Origin: Uranotaenia lowii
Lineage: Eukaryota > Arthropoda > Insecta > Diptera > Culicidae
NCBI RefSeq assembly: GCF_029784155.1
Contig: NC_073691.1
Location: 134,722,394-134,786,393, forward strand
Length of the DNA: 64,000 nucleotides
Direction: 5' to 3'
This document shows, one piece after another, positions 34,331-46,559 of this stretch (position 1 is its first letter; every line of letters begins with the position of its first letter). A program made the position numbers and the translations under genes. The notes below the pieces were generated by a model that was given only the letters and a program-made list of their open reading frames with translations, did not search any database and was not told the DNA's origin.

Positions 34331-36700
34331 TGTTTCGGTACCGCTATGGAAGTCTTATTGAATAGCATTGAAGCATTGAAAGCACAATAACTTGAAAACA
34401 ATAAATCCGAATTATGGATTCAGAATAAATTTTTTCAAACTTCGTAAATTTTTACAAATTTTTCTAACTAGTTGGTTGAGCTCTAGGCTAACTACAAATC
34501 GTCAGCTGCAAATCAGTCAGTGTTTCATAACGATTGACACGAAGAAGAAGACTGCCTCCAAATTCGACCGTTTTCTTCGCATAGCACTTCAATAGGCCAC
34601 TCAAACTTTGAACTCTGTTTGGATAGAATCATGCCATAAATAAGCGAAAATTGTGGTGAAGCGATAAAATTCCAAATATGTTGTTTTTGTGCCGGAGGAG
34701 GAACATATATGTAAAATTTTCGACGTGTTTCGATCACCGTTTGATTATATTTTGGGATTTTTTTGTTGATATTGTTCGGTGAAATAAATGACTAGGTGCT
34801 TTGTTCTTTTACGTTTCGATTTACTATTACTTTTCGATCATTTTCAGATCTACAATATTATTTTTTTAAATATTTTATTGTAGATCTAAAGATGATTGAA
34901 AAATAATAGTAAATCGAAACGTAAAAGAACAAAGCACCTAGTCATTTATTTCACCGAACAATATCAACAAAAAAATCCCAAAATATATGTAAAACGTTCA
35001 TAAATTCGACCATATTAGAAATTTTACTTTCAATGTCAAGCTTCAGTAAACAGAAAACGTCATCAACAATATCCTTGATTTGTAAAATGGATGGTTCATA
35101 GATGACACACGTGGTGCTTTAAAATTGAAGTCACGTGGTGCTTTAAAATTAAAACTTCTTCATTGGACGCTCTCTTAAAAATCACTTGACAGATTGATAT
35201 ACCACATAAAAAAAATATCTGCGTTATTCGTTCTACAAAAATTATAATAATGAAACTACTAACATACTTAAATTTAAAATTAACCTGAAGTAAAATTTGT
35301 GAAAAAAAATCTTTGTTAGGCGTAACCATAATTAATATTTTAAATTCGTAATTTCTGGTACGTTTCGTGTGAAAAACGGTTTGTAATTCGAATGTTGCAT
35401 CATTTTTGCTACTCTAAAACCACCTATTTTTTTTTAATCTTTATGTTCAGTAAAATTAGGGAGAAAACATCCAAAAATTTTTTGCTTAAAGAAACACTTC
35501 TTTCTACATGTATGACTTTTTATAATTCAAACGATAAAATCTTTTCGCATTTTAATGCCAAAAATGTGAAAAAATTTAATGATTTAATGAATACCTGATA
35601 ACCAAGCATCGTTTATAGAATAATTTATAGAAATTACATAAACATTATCATATAATAAGTTTGACGTTAGAAGTTTAAAAATCAGTGAATGACGAGGAAT
35701 TCTTTAAGATTCCGAAATGTATCGAGAATTAAAAAAAATTAGGTATTTGTACCTTGTTTTGTTGTATTTAGCTAACGTTTTGCTTATCGAAAGGCTTGTT
35801 CAAAATGAATCTTCTTGCTCTTCTGATTATCAATTTATACTAACTTGGAAAAAACCCATGGTAGAAAATCAAACTGATACTCCACGCTGCTATCAATATC
35901 AGCCATCTAAATTAATTAATGCGTGAAAATCCTATTCAACAGTAAATGCAGACACAGGTAAATTGTTCATTGCAACAACAAAAAAGAAGAGAAGGCAACA
36001 TCCTCAACATCGAGCGATCGCTTTTCTTTCCTCGAACAGGGTATCAGCAAATATTTCATTATATATTTCCAGCAAAAAAAAAATACCTCCTCCCACCCAG
36101 TTCAGTTCTTTTTCGTGATTTTGATTTCGTTTACTTGCCAGCTCGATGAAGGAAGAGAAAACATAAGCAATCGAAAAGAAAAGGAAAACTAAATTTTCCA
36201 CCCCATTCGGCCCTTAAGTAGCTGCTAATCTGTCACTAACAAATTTCATTATAGAGGAGCGGAAGCGGATTTCCACGAGCAAAAAAATGCATTGAACGGC
36301 TTACCCATTGATTGACGGTTCCGATCATTGATTGAACAAATACATAGGATTGTTGATTTGAATGTATTAATTTTGCACATTTATTAATCGTCGATTGTGG
36401 CGTAGCGGGGGTGAATTTTATGAAGCGTGACCGTTCCGATGCAATGGATCGCTACCATAAATGGAAAGTGTTAAACGGCTGAGTGATGAGCCTTAGTGGG
36501 TGGTAATTAACTTTGCATAGGTGATTAATTTCCACTTTCATCGGCTCGAGAGAGAGTAATTGAAACTTTAAATCCAGCATACGTTTCGGTGTCAGAACTT
36601 CTGGACACATATATGGTGAAAGTTGAAATGTTAACATGTTTAAATCTATCGCGAACAAGCTTGTATTTGGTTTCCGCATGACACATCATATCACCTCTTA
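34331..36700. other. Mostly non-coding sequence with one palindrome
   Basis: Besides the palindrome at 34748-34986, a 24-bp direct duplication of the CACGTGGTGCTTTAAAATT motif lies at about 35107-35155. A 69-codon frame at 35717-35926 begins with a signal-peptide-like hydrophobic run (YLYLVLLYLANVLLI), but nothing else supports it. Confidence 0.4.
34748..34986. mobile_element. 239-bp near-perfect palindrome (hairpin MITE)
   Basis: Two arms of about 105 bp starting ATATTTTGGGATTTTTTTGT are reverse complements with few mismatches (for example TACGTTTCGATTTACTATTA on the left, its complement on the right) around a short AT-rich centre near 34.85-34.87 kb. This is a strong fold-back structure. 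No coding sequence and no certain target duplication. Confidence 0.85.
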
Positions 36701-36715
36701 TTCACAACTGCCGGC

Positions 36716-37800
36716 TGGATGTCTGGGACTGAGAAGGTGACCGCACGCGTCTGTTCTCCAGGTCAGGGGCGGCTCAAACAGCGTCTGTCTCGCGGCGAGC
36801 GGCGGAATATAAGAACGGAACCTGCCAGCTAATTTCAAGATGACAGCCCCATCGCGAGATGGGGACCATAGGCTAACAACCAGCTGCTCCCGATTCATTG
36901 AATTGTTATGAAATCCGAAAGAAATGACCGACCTGGAAATTTGGCGACGACTTTTAACATGAAAACATGGACACAAATTGGAACTTGGAACGTTTTAAGC
37001 CTTGCCCAACTAGGAAAGCTGGCTCAACTTGCTAGAGAAGCTAGCCGCCTCAAGATTGAAATTCTGGGACAGAGCTTAGTGCGTTGGCAAGTCCTGGCAA
37101 GTCAGGCAAGTCCTGCTTTACTCTGGCAACTCTGGGACGAGGAGTTGGTTTTCTGTTGAATCCGCAGGTCCATGCGGCCCTCATTAGATGGGAACCGATA
37201 AACGAAAGAATTTAGAGCACGGGTTTGAAACCTTACAATGGTTCACGTTGCCTGACGTTACCGATTTGCAGAAGAAAGAGCAGTTTAGCAGTCAACTGAA
37301 CAGCGTGGTTGAGGAAATTCCGAAGGAAGACATTCAAATCCATTTAGGTTCTGACAATATGGATCTCGAGCGCATCATGGGGCGCCATGGTCTAGGACAT
37401 ATAAGCGAAAACGAAGAACTGTTTGTACAATTTTGTAGCAACCACAACATGATGATCGGTGGATAACTCGTCCCCCATCGACCCGCACATAAGGTCACTT
37501 GGGTATCCCGAGATGGCCGAACAGAAAATCAAATTGACCACATCTGCATCAGTCGAAAATGGAAAGGAGCCTTCTTGATGTCCGCAACAAACGAAGCGCA
37601 GGCATTGTATCTGACCATCACCTCGTCCTACGACTGAGAGTTGCGCGTGTAAAACGGCACGAGGAGAACGTCGGGTGTCGATACGACGTCCGCCGGTTGG
37701 AGAATTCAGAGGTGAGAAGAGCATACGTTAAACAGCTAGAATCCCAAGCCTTGGAATTGCCGACATACGGAACAGTCGAAGAACCAGCGTTGGCTGATTG
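36716..37800 (+). pseudogene. Endonuclease part of a second RTE-type LINE
   Basis: A leader sharing ACGCGTCTGTTCTCCA with RTE copy C (36745-36760) precedes the endonuclease start: TWTQIGTWNVLSLAQLGKLAQL, then EASRLKIEILGQS. A second frame gives EQFSSQLNSVVEEIPKEDIQ and HLGSDNMD where GDFN-like residues belong (Asn instead of the catalytic pair). A third gives VTWVSRDGRTENQIDHICISRKWK. Then SDHHLVLRLRVARVKRHEEN appears in another frame. At least three frameshifts are present. The style matches insect RTE endonuclease-RT proteins. Confidence 0.8.
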
Positions 37801-37889
37801 AAAACCGCCCAAGTCCGTAGATTTTAACAAAGTCGAAAAATGTACTGATTTCGGCAAAAGAAAAACTTCATGACCTTTTTTTTTGTCGT

Positions 37890-39005
37890 TGTTGTGGCGG
37901 ACCATTTCGGAGGAACAAAAATACACTTGTTGTTTCGCGAACAGCTTGCCAGAAAAAAAAAATTATTTTGTCTCCATTTAAAATTTCAACTTTTCCCGCG
38001 AATTAAAACAATACATACACTTAACAATAGAACAAACAACTTGGCAACATTATGGCAGTGGTTAAATGCTCCTGTTGGGAAGTATACTTTCAGGCGTTTA
38101 AGTAATCGCATCAGAGTGACTAATAGTACCGAGATCGATCATACCGGCCACCTAAAACGATTGTTTTATCACTAGTAGCCCTAACTTTGTTTTGAATCAA
38201 ATGTTGACTTGCAATGTTGGAACAATGAATCACACGACTGGACAGAAAGTACGAAGGATTTTTGCGGGATAATTTTCTGAATCCGCATTAACTAGTTCAT
38301 GGTGGAATTGGATCACTTGAACAGGACGACTGCTGCTGGACTGAACTGGTACGTTCACACATTGGATTATTGGTTTCTGGAACGGTTACATTGGACTCCA
38401 GGCCTGGACGTGGGACTAATAGAAATGCTGTGATGGGCTGATGCTGAGCCATAACAGATGCGGCTAAGCAATTAAAATTCGGTGTAGGATCACTTGGTGA
38501 GTTTTGGGTCGAATTGGATTCCGGTTCACTGGGACATGGGACTAAGACCCTTGGACAACGTACCATTCGTAGCGTGTACTGTTCGGATAGTCAGCACAGC
38601 AGATGATGCCCGAATGGCTGGTATTGGACCTGAATACCAGTGCAATCCATACGGGTTCCTCTATTTTCGGTTTTATAGGCAGGATCAGTTGGTAATGTTG
38701 GGTGGCTAGGGACTTCTGAACCGAAATTGGGTCATTACCGCAGGGTGCTGACGAGTTGCGGTACACCAAACGGGTCATCTGTGATTGAATCCAGTTTCTG
38801 ATGATGGCTCGATAGTAACAGCGGCTTATTGTCAAATGCAGTACACTAGGCGTGATCGAGGCTAGGTTAGGTTACAGGATGGGGTAGCTTAACGCTGCAA
38901 GAGAAACGAAATCTTGGCGAAAGCTTTCCCATCCTGGTCACGGCACCAAATGTTGTGGCGGACCATTTCGGAGGAACAAAAATACACTTGTTGTTTCGCG
39001 AACAG
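37890..39005. repeat. 55-bp exact direct repeat bounding 1.0 kb, LTR-like
   Basis: TGTTGTGGCGGACCATTTCG starts an identical 55-bp sequence at 37890-37944 and 38951-39005. The second copy is preceded by GGCACCAAA. The segment between (37945-38950) has no coding frame of note. The arrangement could be the starts of two long terminal repeats of a deleted LTR element, but TG...CA borders and a primer-binding site were not established. Confidence 0.55.
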
Positions 39006-39297
39006 TTGTCAAGTAGAATTTTCATTTATCCGCAGAATTCCTTGAATTTTTTCGATAATCCGTAGAAAATCAGCAGGAAATGCTTAAAACCCGTAGATTT
39101 CGAGCGTCGATACGTAGCTCCGTAGAAATGCTTAAAATCTGTAGAACTACGGAGAAATCCGTAGATCTGACAAGGCTGCGAAGGACAGTGGCGTGGGATA
39201 AAGAATGCCCTTATCACGAAACGCCATGGTACACTCGGTAAATTTTGTGGAAAAATGTCGGATGAAACCTGGAGGATGGTCGATGATCGGAGAAAGA

Positions 39298-39566
39298 GGT
39301 AGCAACGCAGCCGGTCGTCACTATCAGAAAATAAACAAACACAAATACCAACCTAGATGGCAACAATGTAATGGGTGCAAGAATTAGTAAGACCAAACCC
39401 GCCAAGCGTTGCTATTTCGGTCGGTATTTTTGATGTTTTGATTGGTTGCGTTTTTATCTACTTATTGAATATCGCATCCATCGTTTCCATTTAGGTTGGC
39501 ATTTGTGTTTGTTTATTTTCTTAAAGCGAATACCGGCTGCGTTGCTACCGGGTTGCTACATAAACG
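39298..39566. mobile_element. Hairpin MITE, family M, copy 1
   Basis: The left arm GGTAGCAACGCAGCCGGTCG... AATAAACAAACACAAATACC (39298-39355) is matched by its complement at 39490-39555, giving a fold-back unit of about 270 bp. The right end reads GCTACCGGGTTGCTACATAA, which matches the left start of copy 2 at 43215. Confidence 0.75.
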
Positions 39567-40773
39567 CCGGTGTTTGATCCCGGATGGGCCAATTACCACC
39601 AACCTGTGCAGTAGTTATTCTGTGACCGGACTTGATCTACTGATCTCAAGCCGGCCGTCGCACGTCGCAGATAGGCGGATGCTTTTGTTCGAAACCCTTG
39701 AATGTCCCCTTGTATGCTGGGGTTTTCCGGACACAGCAAAACTCGCGGATTTTCTTAGTTAACTATAATTTGACGGTTTGCTTAAGTTAACTTCTACTTA
39801 AAAATAATATCTTTGAACTTAAAGTTTATGGCCTTTTAGACACCCGGCCAGGGTACAGATTCGTTGTTGGATCGGTAGTCGGTGGTCAACTTACAATCGT
39901 TCGATGCTTGAGACGCTCACAACTCCTCACAATTGGTTCGGGTGGTGCGATGTTTTCCAATTGTTATCAGAGCAATTCTCCCTATTATCAGCCACACAGA
40001 TCATCATTGCTGGTGATCGAGAATCGGATCCGCTGATGACGACGGCTATTGTTGCTCGCAGCAGAGGAGAAGGCTCAGTAAATCGGTGGGTTGGAAATGA
40101 GGTTTCCCGGTATCCCCAGCCCACTTGATCTCGCAGTTGTTTCTCTCGCTCATGGTTTAGAATTATGCTTCGCATACAGTGGTTCTTAAACTGAACAGCC
40201 GGGTTGCTACCCCTCGAGCCGGGTCTGAGGGTCTGCCTGCTACTGGGTAACTGTGAGGACGTCGCGGACTCTCGAAGGTTCACCTTGCTTGGGCTATTGT
40301 TGTTATTATGTATTTAAATTAAACTATTGATTGAGTTGAGGAAAAAAAGGAATTTATTGAACAACATGAAGAAAAACCAGAAACTAATTCAATTTAAAAT
40401 TGTGTATTTGTATAGTGTATGTGAGTGGGTTGTGTTTGCGCAAAATTTCCTTCGTACGATGACTCAGCTATCTCAAAATGGCGAGCTCGTCAGCTCGCCT
40501 GTCGCTGTGTCGTACGCCGAGGCAGTCTCAATGCACTGGAAAATGGGGGTGGGATTGACTAGTCCGGGTTAACATTAGGATCTAGTCGCGTGGAGTTCTA
40601 GGTAGCTTCACTAGGCGCTTCTCTCATGGACTTTATCGACTGACCAAGGCTGGCCCCCTTGGAAATTGAGACCTTTCCGATTCGAGGGAATCCTCCTTAG
40701 TGGTTATGGCCCGCAGACCAGAGGATATCGTCGATCCTTTACGGGTTAGACGTAACGAACGGGAAGTTCGTTA
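39567..40773. other. Unassigned sequence between repeats
   Basis: No gene recognised. Some stretches (about 40.6-40.77 kb) are GC-richer and could be retroelement leader sequence, but no domain, LTR border or tandem repeat was found. Confidence 0.35.
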
Positions 40774-40778
40774 GGCCG

Positions 40779-42373
40779 CACAGTGGGCCAGGAACCACAC
40801 TTTTGCGGTCAAAATTGACTGCAGGCCAGAGGCTTCGTTGTAGCTCATTGGTGTCTTCGACAAAGTTACTCGGCTATATTTGCGCTATCTATTGATGGAT
40901 TTAAATTAGTTCTATTTTTCTCCGCAAGGTAGCGCCAAAATCTAACTTTTTACAGAAGCAAGATACAGGCATGGTTTCTTCTACAAAGTTGTTCATTATA
41001 CCTTTTACATCAACTTTGTAGAACATTGTTAAGCTCTATGTTGTGTACTTAACTTGCAAAAATAATAATTTAAGGAAACCTTGCAAAAAAATGGTTTTTT
41101 TCCCCTATTTTTGTGTTTAGCTATACAATACCTCAAATTTCCACAGTATTCGATTGGAATAGACTTAAATGAGATATTCTAGTGGAAAACTTATTCGTTT
41201 CGCCGATTTTTTCTGTCAAAATTGCAAAAAATTGGTCAAAATTATACATTTTTCAAATTGCAATAACTTGCTTGCGAGCAGTTTGGCGCACCTCATTTTT
41301 CGAGAAGTGACAGCTGTGATTATGATCTAAATGCATGTAAAAAATGTCGGTGGGTTCTCGTGGGTTCCTTGCCAAATGATTTAATAAAGTTGGTAGATTT
41401 TCAATACAAATCAACATATTTTAAGACCTTTTTCAAAGAAAACATCCACATTACTCGTAGAAAAGTCGAATTTTCGTCGTTTTATTATTGCTTTAGTTCA
41501 TTGCGATGCTTAATTAAGCGATTAAGCACATTTGGTAAAATTTATTTAAAAAAATTAAAAATAATTTTAAACGGTTTTTTTTAAATTAATTTTTGAATTT
41601 TTTTTTCTAATTAGATTAAAAGTGCGAAAAATGTGCTGAATTATTTATTCAAGCAGCAACTCCAATAATTGAACGATGAAAATTCGACTTTTCTACGAGA
41701 AATTCGGATGTTTTCTTTGAAAAAGGTCTTAAAATATGTGGATTTGTATTGAAAACTTACCAACTTTATTAAATCATTTGGCAAGGAACCCACGAGAACC
41801 CACCGACATTTTTTACATGCATTTAGATCATAATCACAGCTGTAACTTCTCGAAAAATGAGGTGCGCCAAACTGCTCGCAAGCAAGTTATTGCAATTTGA
41901 AAAATGTATAATTTTAACCAATTTTTTGCAATTTTGACAGAAAAAATCGGCGAAACGAATAAGTTTTCCACTAGAATATCTCATTTAAGTCTATTCCAAT
42001 CGAATACTGTGGAAATTTGAGGTATTGTATAGCTAAACACAAAAATAGGTGAAAAAAACCATTTTTTGCAAGGTTTCCTTAAATTATTATTTTTGCAAGT
42101 TAAGTACACAACATAGAGCTTAACAATGTTCTACAAAGTTGATGTAAAAGGTATAATGAACAACTTTGTAGAAGAAACCATGCCTGTATCTTGCTTCTGT
42201 AGAAAGTTAGATTTTGGCGCCACCATGCGGAGAAAAATAGAACTAATTCAAATCCATCAATAGATAGCGCAAATATAGCCGAGTAACTTTGTCGAAGACA
42301 CCAATGAGCTACAACGAAGCCTCTGGCCTGCAGTCAATTTTGACCGCAAAAGTGTGGTTCCTGGCCCACTGTG
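40779..42373. mobile_element. 1.6-kb near-perfect palindromic foldback element
   Basis: Two arms of roughly 700 bp (40779-about 41482 and about 41676-42373) are reverse complements with about 98% identity over the parts compared, from CACAGTGGGCCAGGAACCAC at the outside to CGAATTTTCGTCG near the centre. The central 190 bp pair less well. GGCCG flanks both ends (40774-40778 and 42374-42378), a possible 5-bp target duplication. It has no coding sequence. Near-identity of the arms means recent origin or arm-to-arm gene conversion. Confidence 0.9.
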
Positions 42374-42378
42374 GGCCG

Positions 42379-42949
42379 TAGGAGCGTGACGGGTGAGTTT
42401 AAATTTCATATAGGAACAAAAAGGTCCTGTGGACGTACAGAAAAATTACCAAATTGCATACACGTTGCAGCAATTTCATGCATATCACTGTTGCTTTTCG
42501 CAAGGCATACCTGGATAGCTTCGACAGCCTGCTACTTCCAAAAGATTTCCACCTTCAAACAAACTTTTTACAATAAACTCACAACTCCACTCTAACGTAT
42601 TGTCACACTCGCCGCCTAGATTCAAATGGCCGAATCTGGCCAGGGAAAACCGCCAATTTTTAAATTCAAAATGGGGAATTGATGAAGCAGGGTTGAATAG
42701 TTCCCACACCCATGTTCCACACCTTTTCCCTTACTCCGACATTTTTCCTAAGTCCCACTTATGTTATGTGTACAGTGTATAGACAATTTTCGGTGTGTCG
42801 AAGATTAATTAAAATTACAATTCCCAAACTAAACTAATAACAATATTCACAATATAACTAACAAATTTTAGCAATGTGAACGTTCACTCAATTATTTAAA
42901 CAAAAAAAAAAACATAAAGATTTTGTAACGAACGGTTACACAACCCACT
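42379..42949. other. Non-coding sequence
   Basis: No gene or repeat supported in this gap between the palindrome and the next hairpin MITE. Confidence 0.4.
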
Positions 42950-43195
42950 GCTCGAATGCTATTTCTCGAATCAAGTTAGCGACTGTTGGTGTGATGATGG
43001 GTTGATAGATATGTTGCTGAAATCAAAACATCTAAAATACTGACCGAAATAGTAACGTCCGGTGGCGTGGTCTTAGACCAAGCCCACCAATGGTTGCTAA
43101 ACCTCGAATCGAGTACATTCAGCAACATATTTATCAACCCATCATCGCACCAACAGTCGCTAACTTGATTCGAGAAATAGCATTCGAGCAGTAGA
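42950..43195. mobile_element. Palindromic MITE next to and overlapping family M sequence
   Basis: CTGCTCGAATGCTATTTCTC... GTTGATAGATATGTTGCTGAA on the left is the reverse complement of TTCAGCAACATATTTATCAA... GAGAAATAGCATTCGAGCAG on the right. The centre (about 43020-43095) contains ATCAAAACATCTAAAATACT and GACCGAAATAGTAACG, which also occur in family M at 43330-43385. Confidence 0.8.
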
Positions 43196-43212
43196 TTGTT
43201 ACAGGATGCGTT

Positions 43213-43390
43213 TATGTAGCAACCCGGTAGCAACGCAGCCGGTCGTCGCTATCAGAAAATAAACAAACACAAATACCAACTTGGATGGCAATAATGGTTG
43301 CGAAATTCAGTAAGTAGATAAAAACTCAACCAATCAAAACATCTAAAATACTGACCGAAAAAGCAACGCCCGGTGGGTTTGGTCTTAGTG
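43213..43390. mobile_element. Family M MITE, copy 2 (partial)
   Basis: Starts ATGTAGCAACCCGGTAGCAA and continues CGCAGCCGGTCGTCGCTATC, matching 39298-39420 closely, then GACCGAAAAAGCAACGCCCG and TGGTCTTAGTGG. It directly precedes the RT half of the second RTE-type element. Confidence 0.7.
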
Positions 43391-43424
43391 GTTCAAGGGC
43401 TTGTACTAGAATACCGCCTAAAGA

Positions 43425-44880
43425 TCGAGCAGGTAAGTTATTAACCTAGCGAACAGATCAGCTCAAACGATGGACTGCGCACTTCGAACTTCGAACAACT
43501 CTTCCGAGTCACGAATAGCGATGGCCAACAGAACCCGAAGTTCGAAGCGCCAACAGTAAGTCGCATTGATGGCGTCAACTCGGAAGCGCCCTCGCTGGCT
43601 GAAATAGAAGCGGCAATCAGAAGCATGAAATCCAACAAAGCACCTGTGATCGATTGCATCCCTGCTGAAATGCTGAAAGCCGACTCTGTCTTGTCAGCAC
43701 AAATATTACACGGTTTTTTCGATGACATCTGGGAAACTGCAACATTTCCGGCCGACTGGATGCAGGGTATCCTCGTAAAGGTCCCGAAGAAAGGAGACCT
43801 AACAGAGTGCGGTAGCTGGCGTGGCATAACATTTACATGTACAACCCTCAAAGTACTCTACAAAGTGATCCTTAACGTTGATTTCGAAACAGCATTTGAC
43901 CGACTGAACCATGAAAACATCTGGGCTGCTCTTAGACGACAGGGATCCCAGAGTAACAAGTTCATCTCATCGAAGCACAGTACGAGGCAATTCGTGCAAA
44001 GTCTTGTACGACGATGTCTTGTCCGAACCTATCCCGGTAACTGCTGGAGTGAGACAAGGATGTTTTTTATCACCGGTGCTTTTCTCATTGTAATGGATGA
44101 GATCGTGACTGGATCGATTGACTGTAGACCAAACCGAGGATTGCCGTGGAATCCTTCGACAATGGAGCAGCTGAACGGCCTTGACCTGGCAGACGATAGA
44201 GATCAACACAGGAAATCCTTCTAATTTCATGGTAGCTGGTCAACAAGTTGAGAAAGTTGAGTGCTTCCAGTATCTTGGTAGCCAGATAACGCGTGATGGT
44301 GGTACCAGAAAAGACATCGAAATCTGAATCAGAAAGGCCCGATTAACGTTTGCGAGTCTCCGGAACATGTGGAGAACATGCCAGATCTCATGGAATCTTC
44401 AACTCAAACTTCAAACTCGTATTGTTGTATGGGTGCTAAACTTGATGCACATATGCGGTGCGGTGACGACGCGAATACTGCAAGTATTTGTAAACTGCTG
44501 CCTGCGAAACATCATTCATGCTTGACGGCCTGGCAACTGGATCTCAAATGAGGAACTACATCGCCGGTGTCATCAAAGGCGCTAGAAATCGAGATTCGGG
44601 AACGTAAGTGGAGATGGATTAGGCACACGCTGCGAAGAGATGAGAACGAGATTTGCAGAGAGGCACTTGAATGGAATCCATTGGGACGTCGAAAGACCAG
44701 AAATTCGTGGCGACGAAACCAAGCCGCCGAAATCCGAACTGTCGACGAGAATCTGGACTGGGACCAAGTGAAGACGCTGGCTCCGGATTGTCAACAGTGG
44801 AGGTCTTTTACCAAGGCCCTATGCCCCGGAGAATCGACGAAGTTTGGAACAGAAAAGATGAAATATAGTTTGAATAGAAA
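43425..44880 (+). pseudogene. Reverse transcriptase part of the second RTE-type LINE
   Basis: Linker end TDQLKRWTAHFEQLFRVTNS, then SLAEIEAAIRSMKSNKAPVI and FPADWMQGILVKVPKKGDLT. The RT finger motif SWRGITFTCTTLKVLYKVIL runs straight into VDFETAFDRLNHENIWAALR, so about 50 residues normally between them (the QAGF..GRS region) are deleted. Further on are AGVRQGCFLSPVLF (frameshifted) and LNGLDLADD (LADD in place of the FADD/YADD box). The C-terminus follows: ECFQYLGSQITRDGGTRKDI, then RKWRWIRHTLRRDENEICRE and ALEWNPLGRRKTRNSWRR. With the endonuclease at 36.7-37.8 kb this probably formed one element on the same strand, later split by insertions. Confidence 0.85.
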
Positions 44881-44889
44881 ACAAAAATT

Positions 44890-46549
44890 ACTGTGCTTGG
44901 TGTCACAGTGTACCAAACTAGGCACATAGAAAATTTTATTTTTCGGGATTCAAGAAATGTTTTTTTATTTATTCTTTTAGAGGCAAGACGGTAAGGCGTA
45001 GGAGCCTTTTATAAATATTTTTTGGCATAATTCGAGGAACTCATAAAGCCATTCAATCATCATTGCCATTACTATTCAAATTTGAAGAAGCAACTTCCAT
45101 TGAAAGAGGTTGTTTTTGATGTTGAATTGTCAATTGAAAACGATATTCTAATAATCAATAATTCAAATGATTTATATCACAAATTTCTTGAATTCTACAA
45201 AGTGTAGCAAGCTCACATCGGGTCAGCAATTTTATAATACAAAACGATTCAATTGCTGGCCTGGTATTGAAAGTTCATCTGTTTCACTTGAGTTTGATGT
45301 TTACACTTGAGCTGAAACTCATGAAAATCGGTTTCGGAAATAATTGTTTTACTAATTGAGCTTTACATTTAAAGTTTCCATTTTTTTTCAAATATAAATA
45401 AATTGGATCATAGTTAAACTGAAATTTATTATAAATTTAATTTTATGAGTGAGTTGTTTACAGTACGTTTTCCGAAATCCCAGAAAAAAAAATTGTCATT
45501 TTACAGAACTTTGAGCTTTTTTAGCTCACTTAAGGTTAACTAACTGCGCTGTGAGGTAAGTTCCACCTCCACCTTTTTTTTGTTCGATTTAAAAATAAAG
45601 TAATGTACTCCGTGCATAATCCGAGTTTTTTCAGTGAAATCCGAGCAACCCCGGGACTTTTCCCAAATTTTGTTATATCATACAATATCCGGGCAAACCC
45701 GAATAAAACTGAACAATCTGGCAAGCTTACGTTATAATGATCTCCAGAGGTTTCTCCTCCAAGTATTATGGACATTTCGTTCCACATAGAAATGGTAACG
45801 ATTTTATATGGAGTCAAGATGGGTTTTCGAAGAATCCAAGGCGGAGGCGGGGATTTGGAGGGCTGGAAACCATTTATTTCAATCTTCCATAGATGTTCGC
45901 AAAACATTTTTTCGAGAAATTTGACCTGTACTTTGTTTGCGTTACCCTGGTCGCAAATGATGACCGATTTAGTTGTTATTATCAAAGAAACCATAAGCAC
46001 TTAAAACTTGGCGAAGCACTATTTAAAACAGCTTAAGAGCTTCGCTGCTCTCTCTTAGCTTTGTGAGACAATATTGCCGAAATTAACGGCTATTGTAGTG
46101 CTTATGGCTACCTGGGTAGTTTCATTATAGAGATAATTTATTCAGGTTTCTCTTTTTTTTTAAAATAAAGTATGCACTTAAGTGTTCAATTGATTTTTGA
46201 AATGGCTCCTGCCATTACACATATGTGGGGTCCAACGAATGTTTTGAAAATCATCTTGGATCTCCTGGTAAATTTCTAAAAAGAAGAATCTTATTTGTGA
46301 AATGACTGGTAAAACAATCAGCTCCATAAATTTCCAATGTAAACTTAATACAAAGTTACAAAAGCACATTTTTAAAGTTTTTCTTCTATTTATGTGGAAC
46401 AATTCTATCCTCAGCAATTTTGATTATCTTTTTGATAAAAATCAGCTGGAGCGCAGCTACTTTTTGGACATTCCATACCAAATACGGAAAAATTTTATTT
46501 TATATGAGATAAGTTAAGGTATTCTGCACTCGTTTATATTCGACAATAC
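44890..46549. other. Non-coding AT-rich sequence
   Basis: No gene supported. A 154-codon minus-strand frame at 45536-46000 has no recognisable domain, and the DNA there has short CCGGG-type repeats (AATCCGAGCAACCCCGGG, then ATCCGGGCAAACCCG), so it is not called. Confidence 0.4.
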
Positions 46550-46559
46550 CGCCGTGTTT

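Noticed and set aside
35717..35926. 69-codon frame with a signal-peptide-like start
   Set aside because: Only the hydrophobic run supports it. AT-rich DNA often encodes such runs, and no promoter, splice or family evidence was found.
45536..46000. 154-codon minus-strand frame
   Set aside because: Composition and the underlying CCGGG-type repeats suggest non-coding DNA. No domain was recognised.
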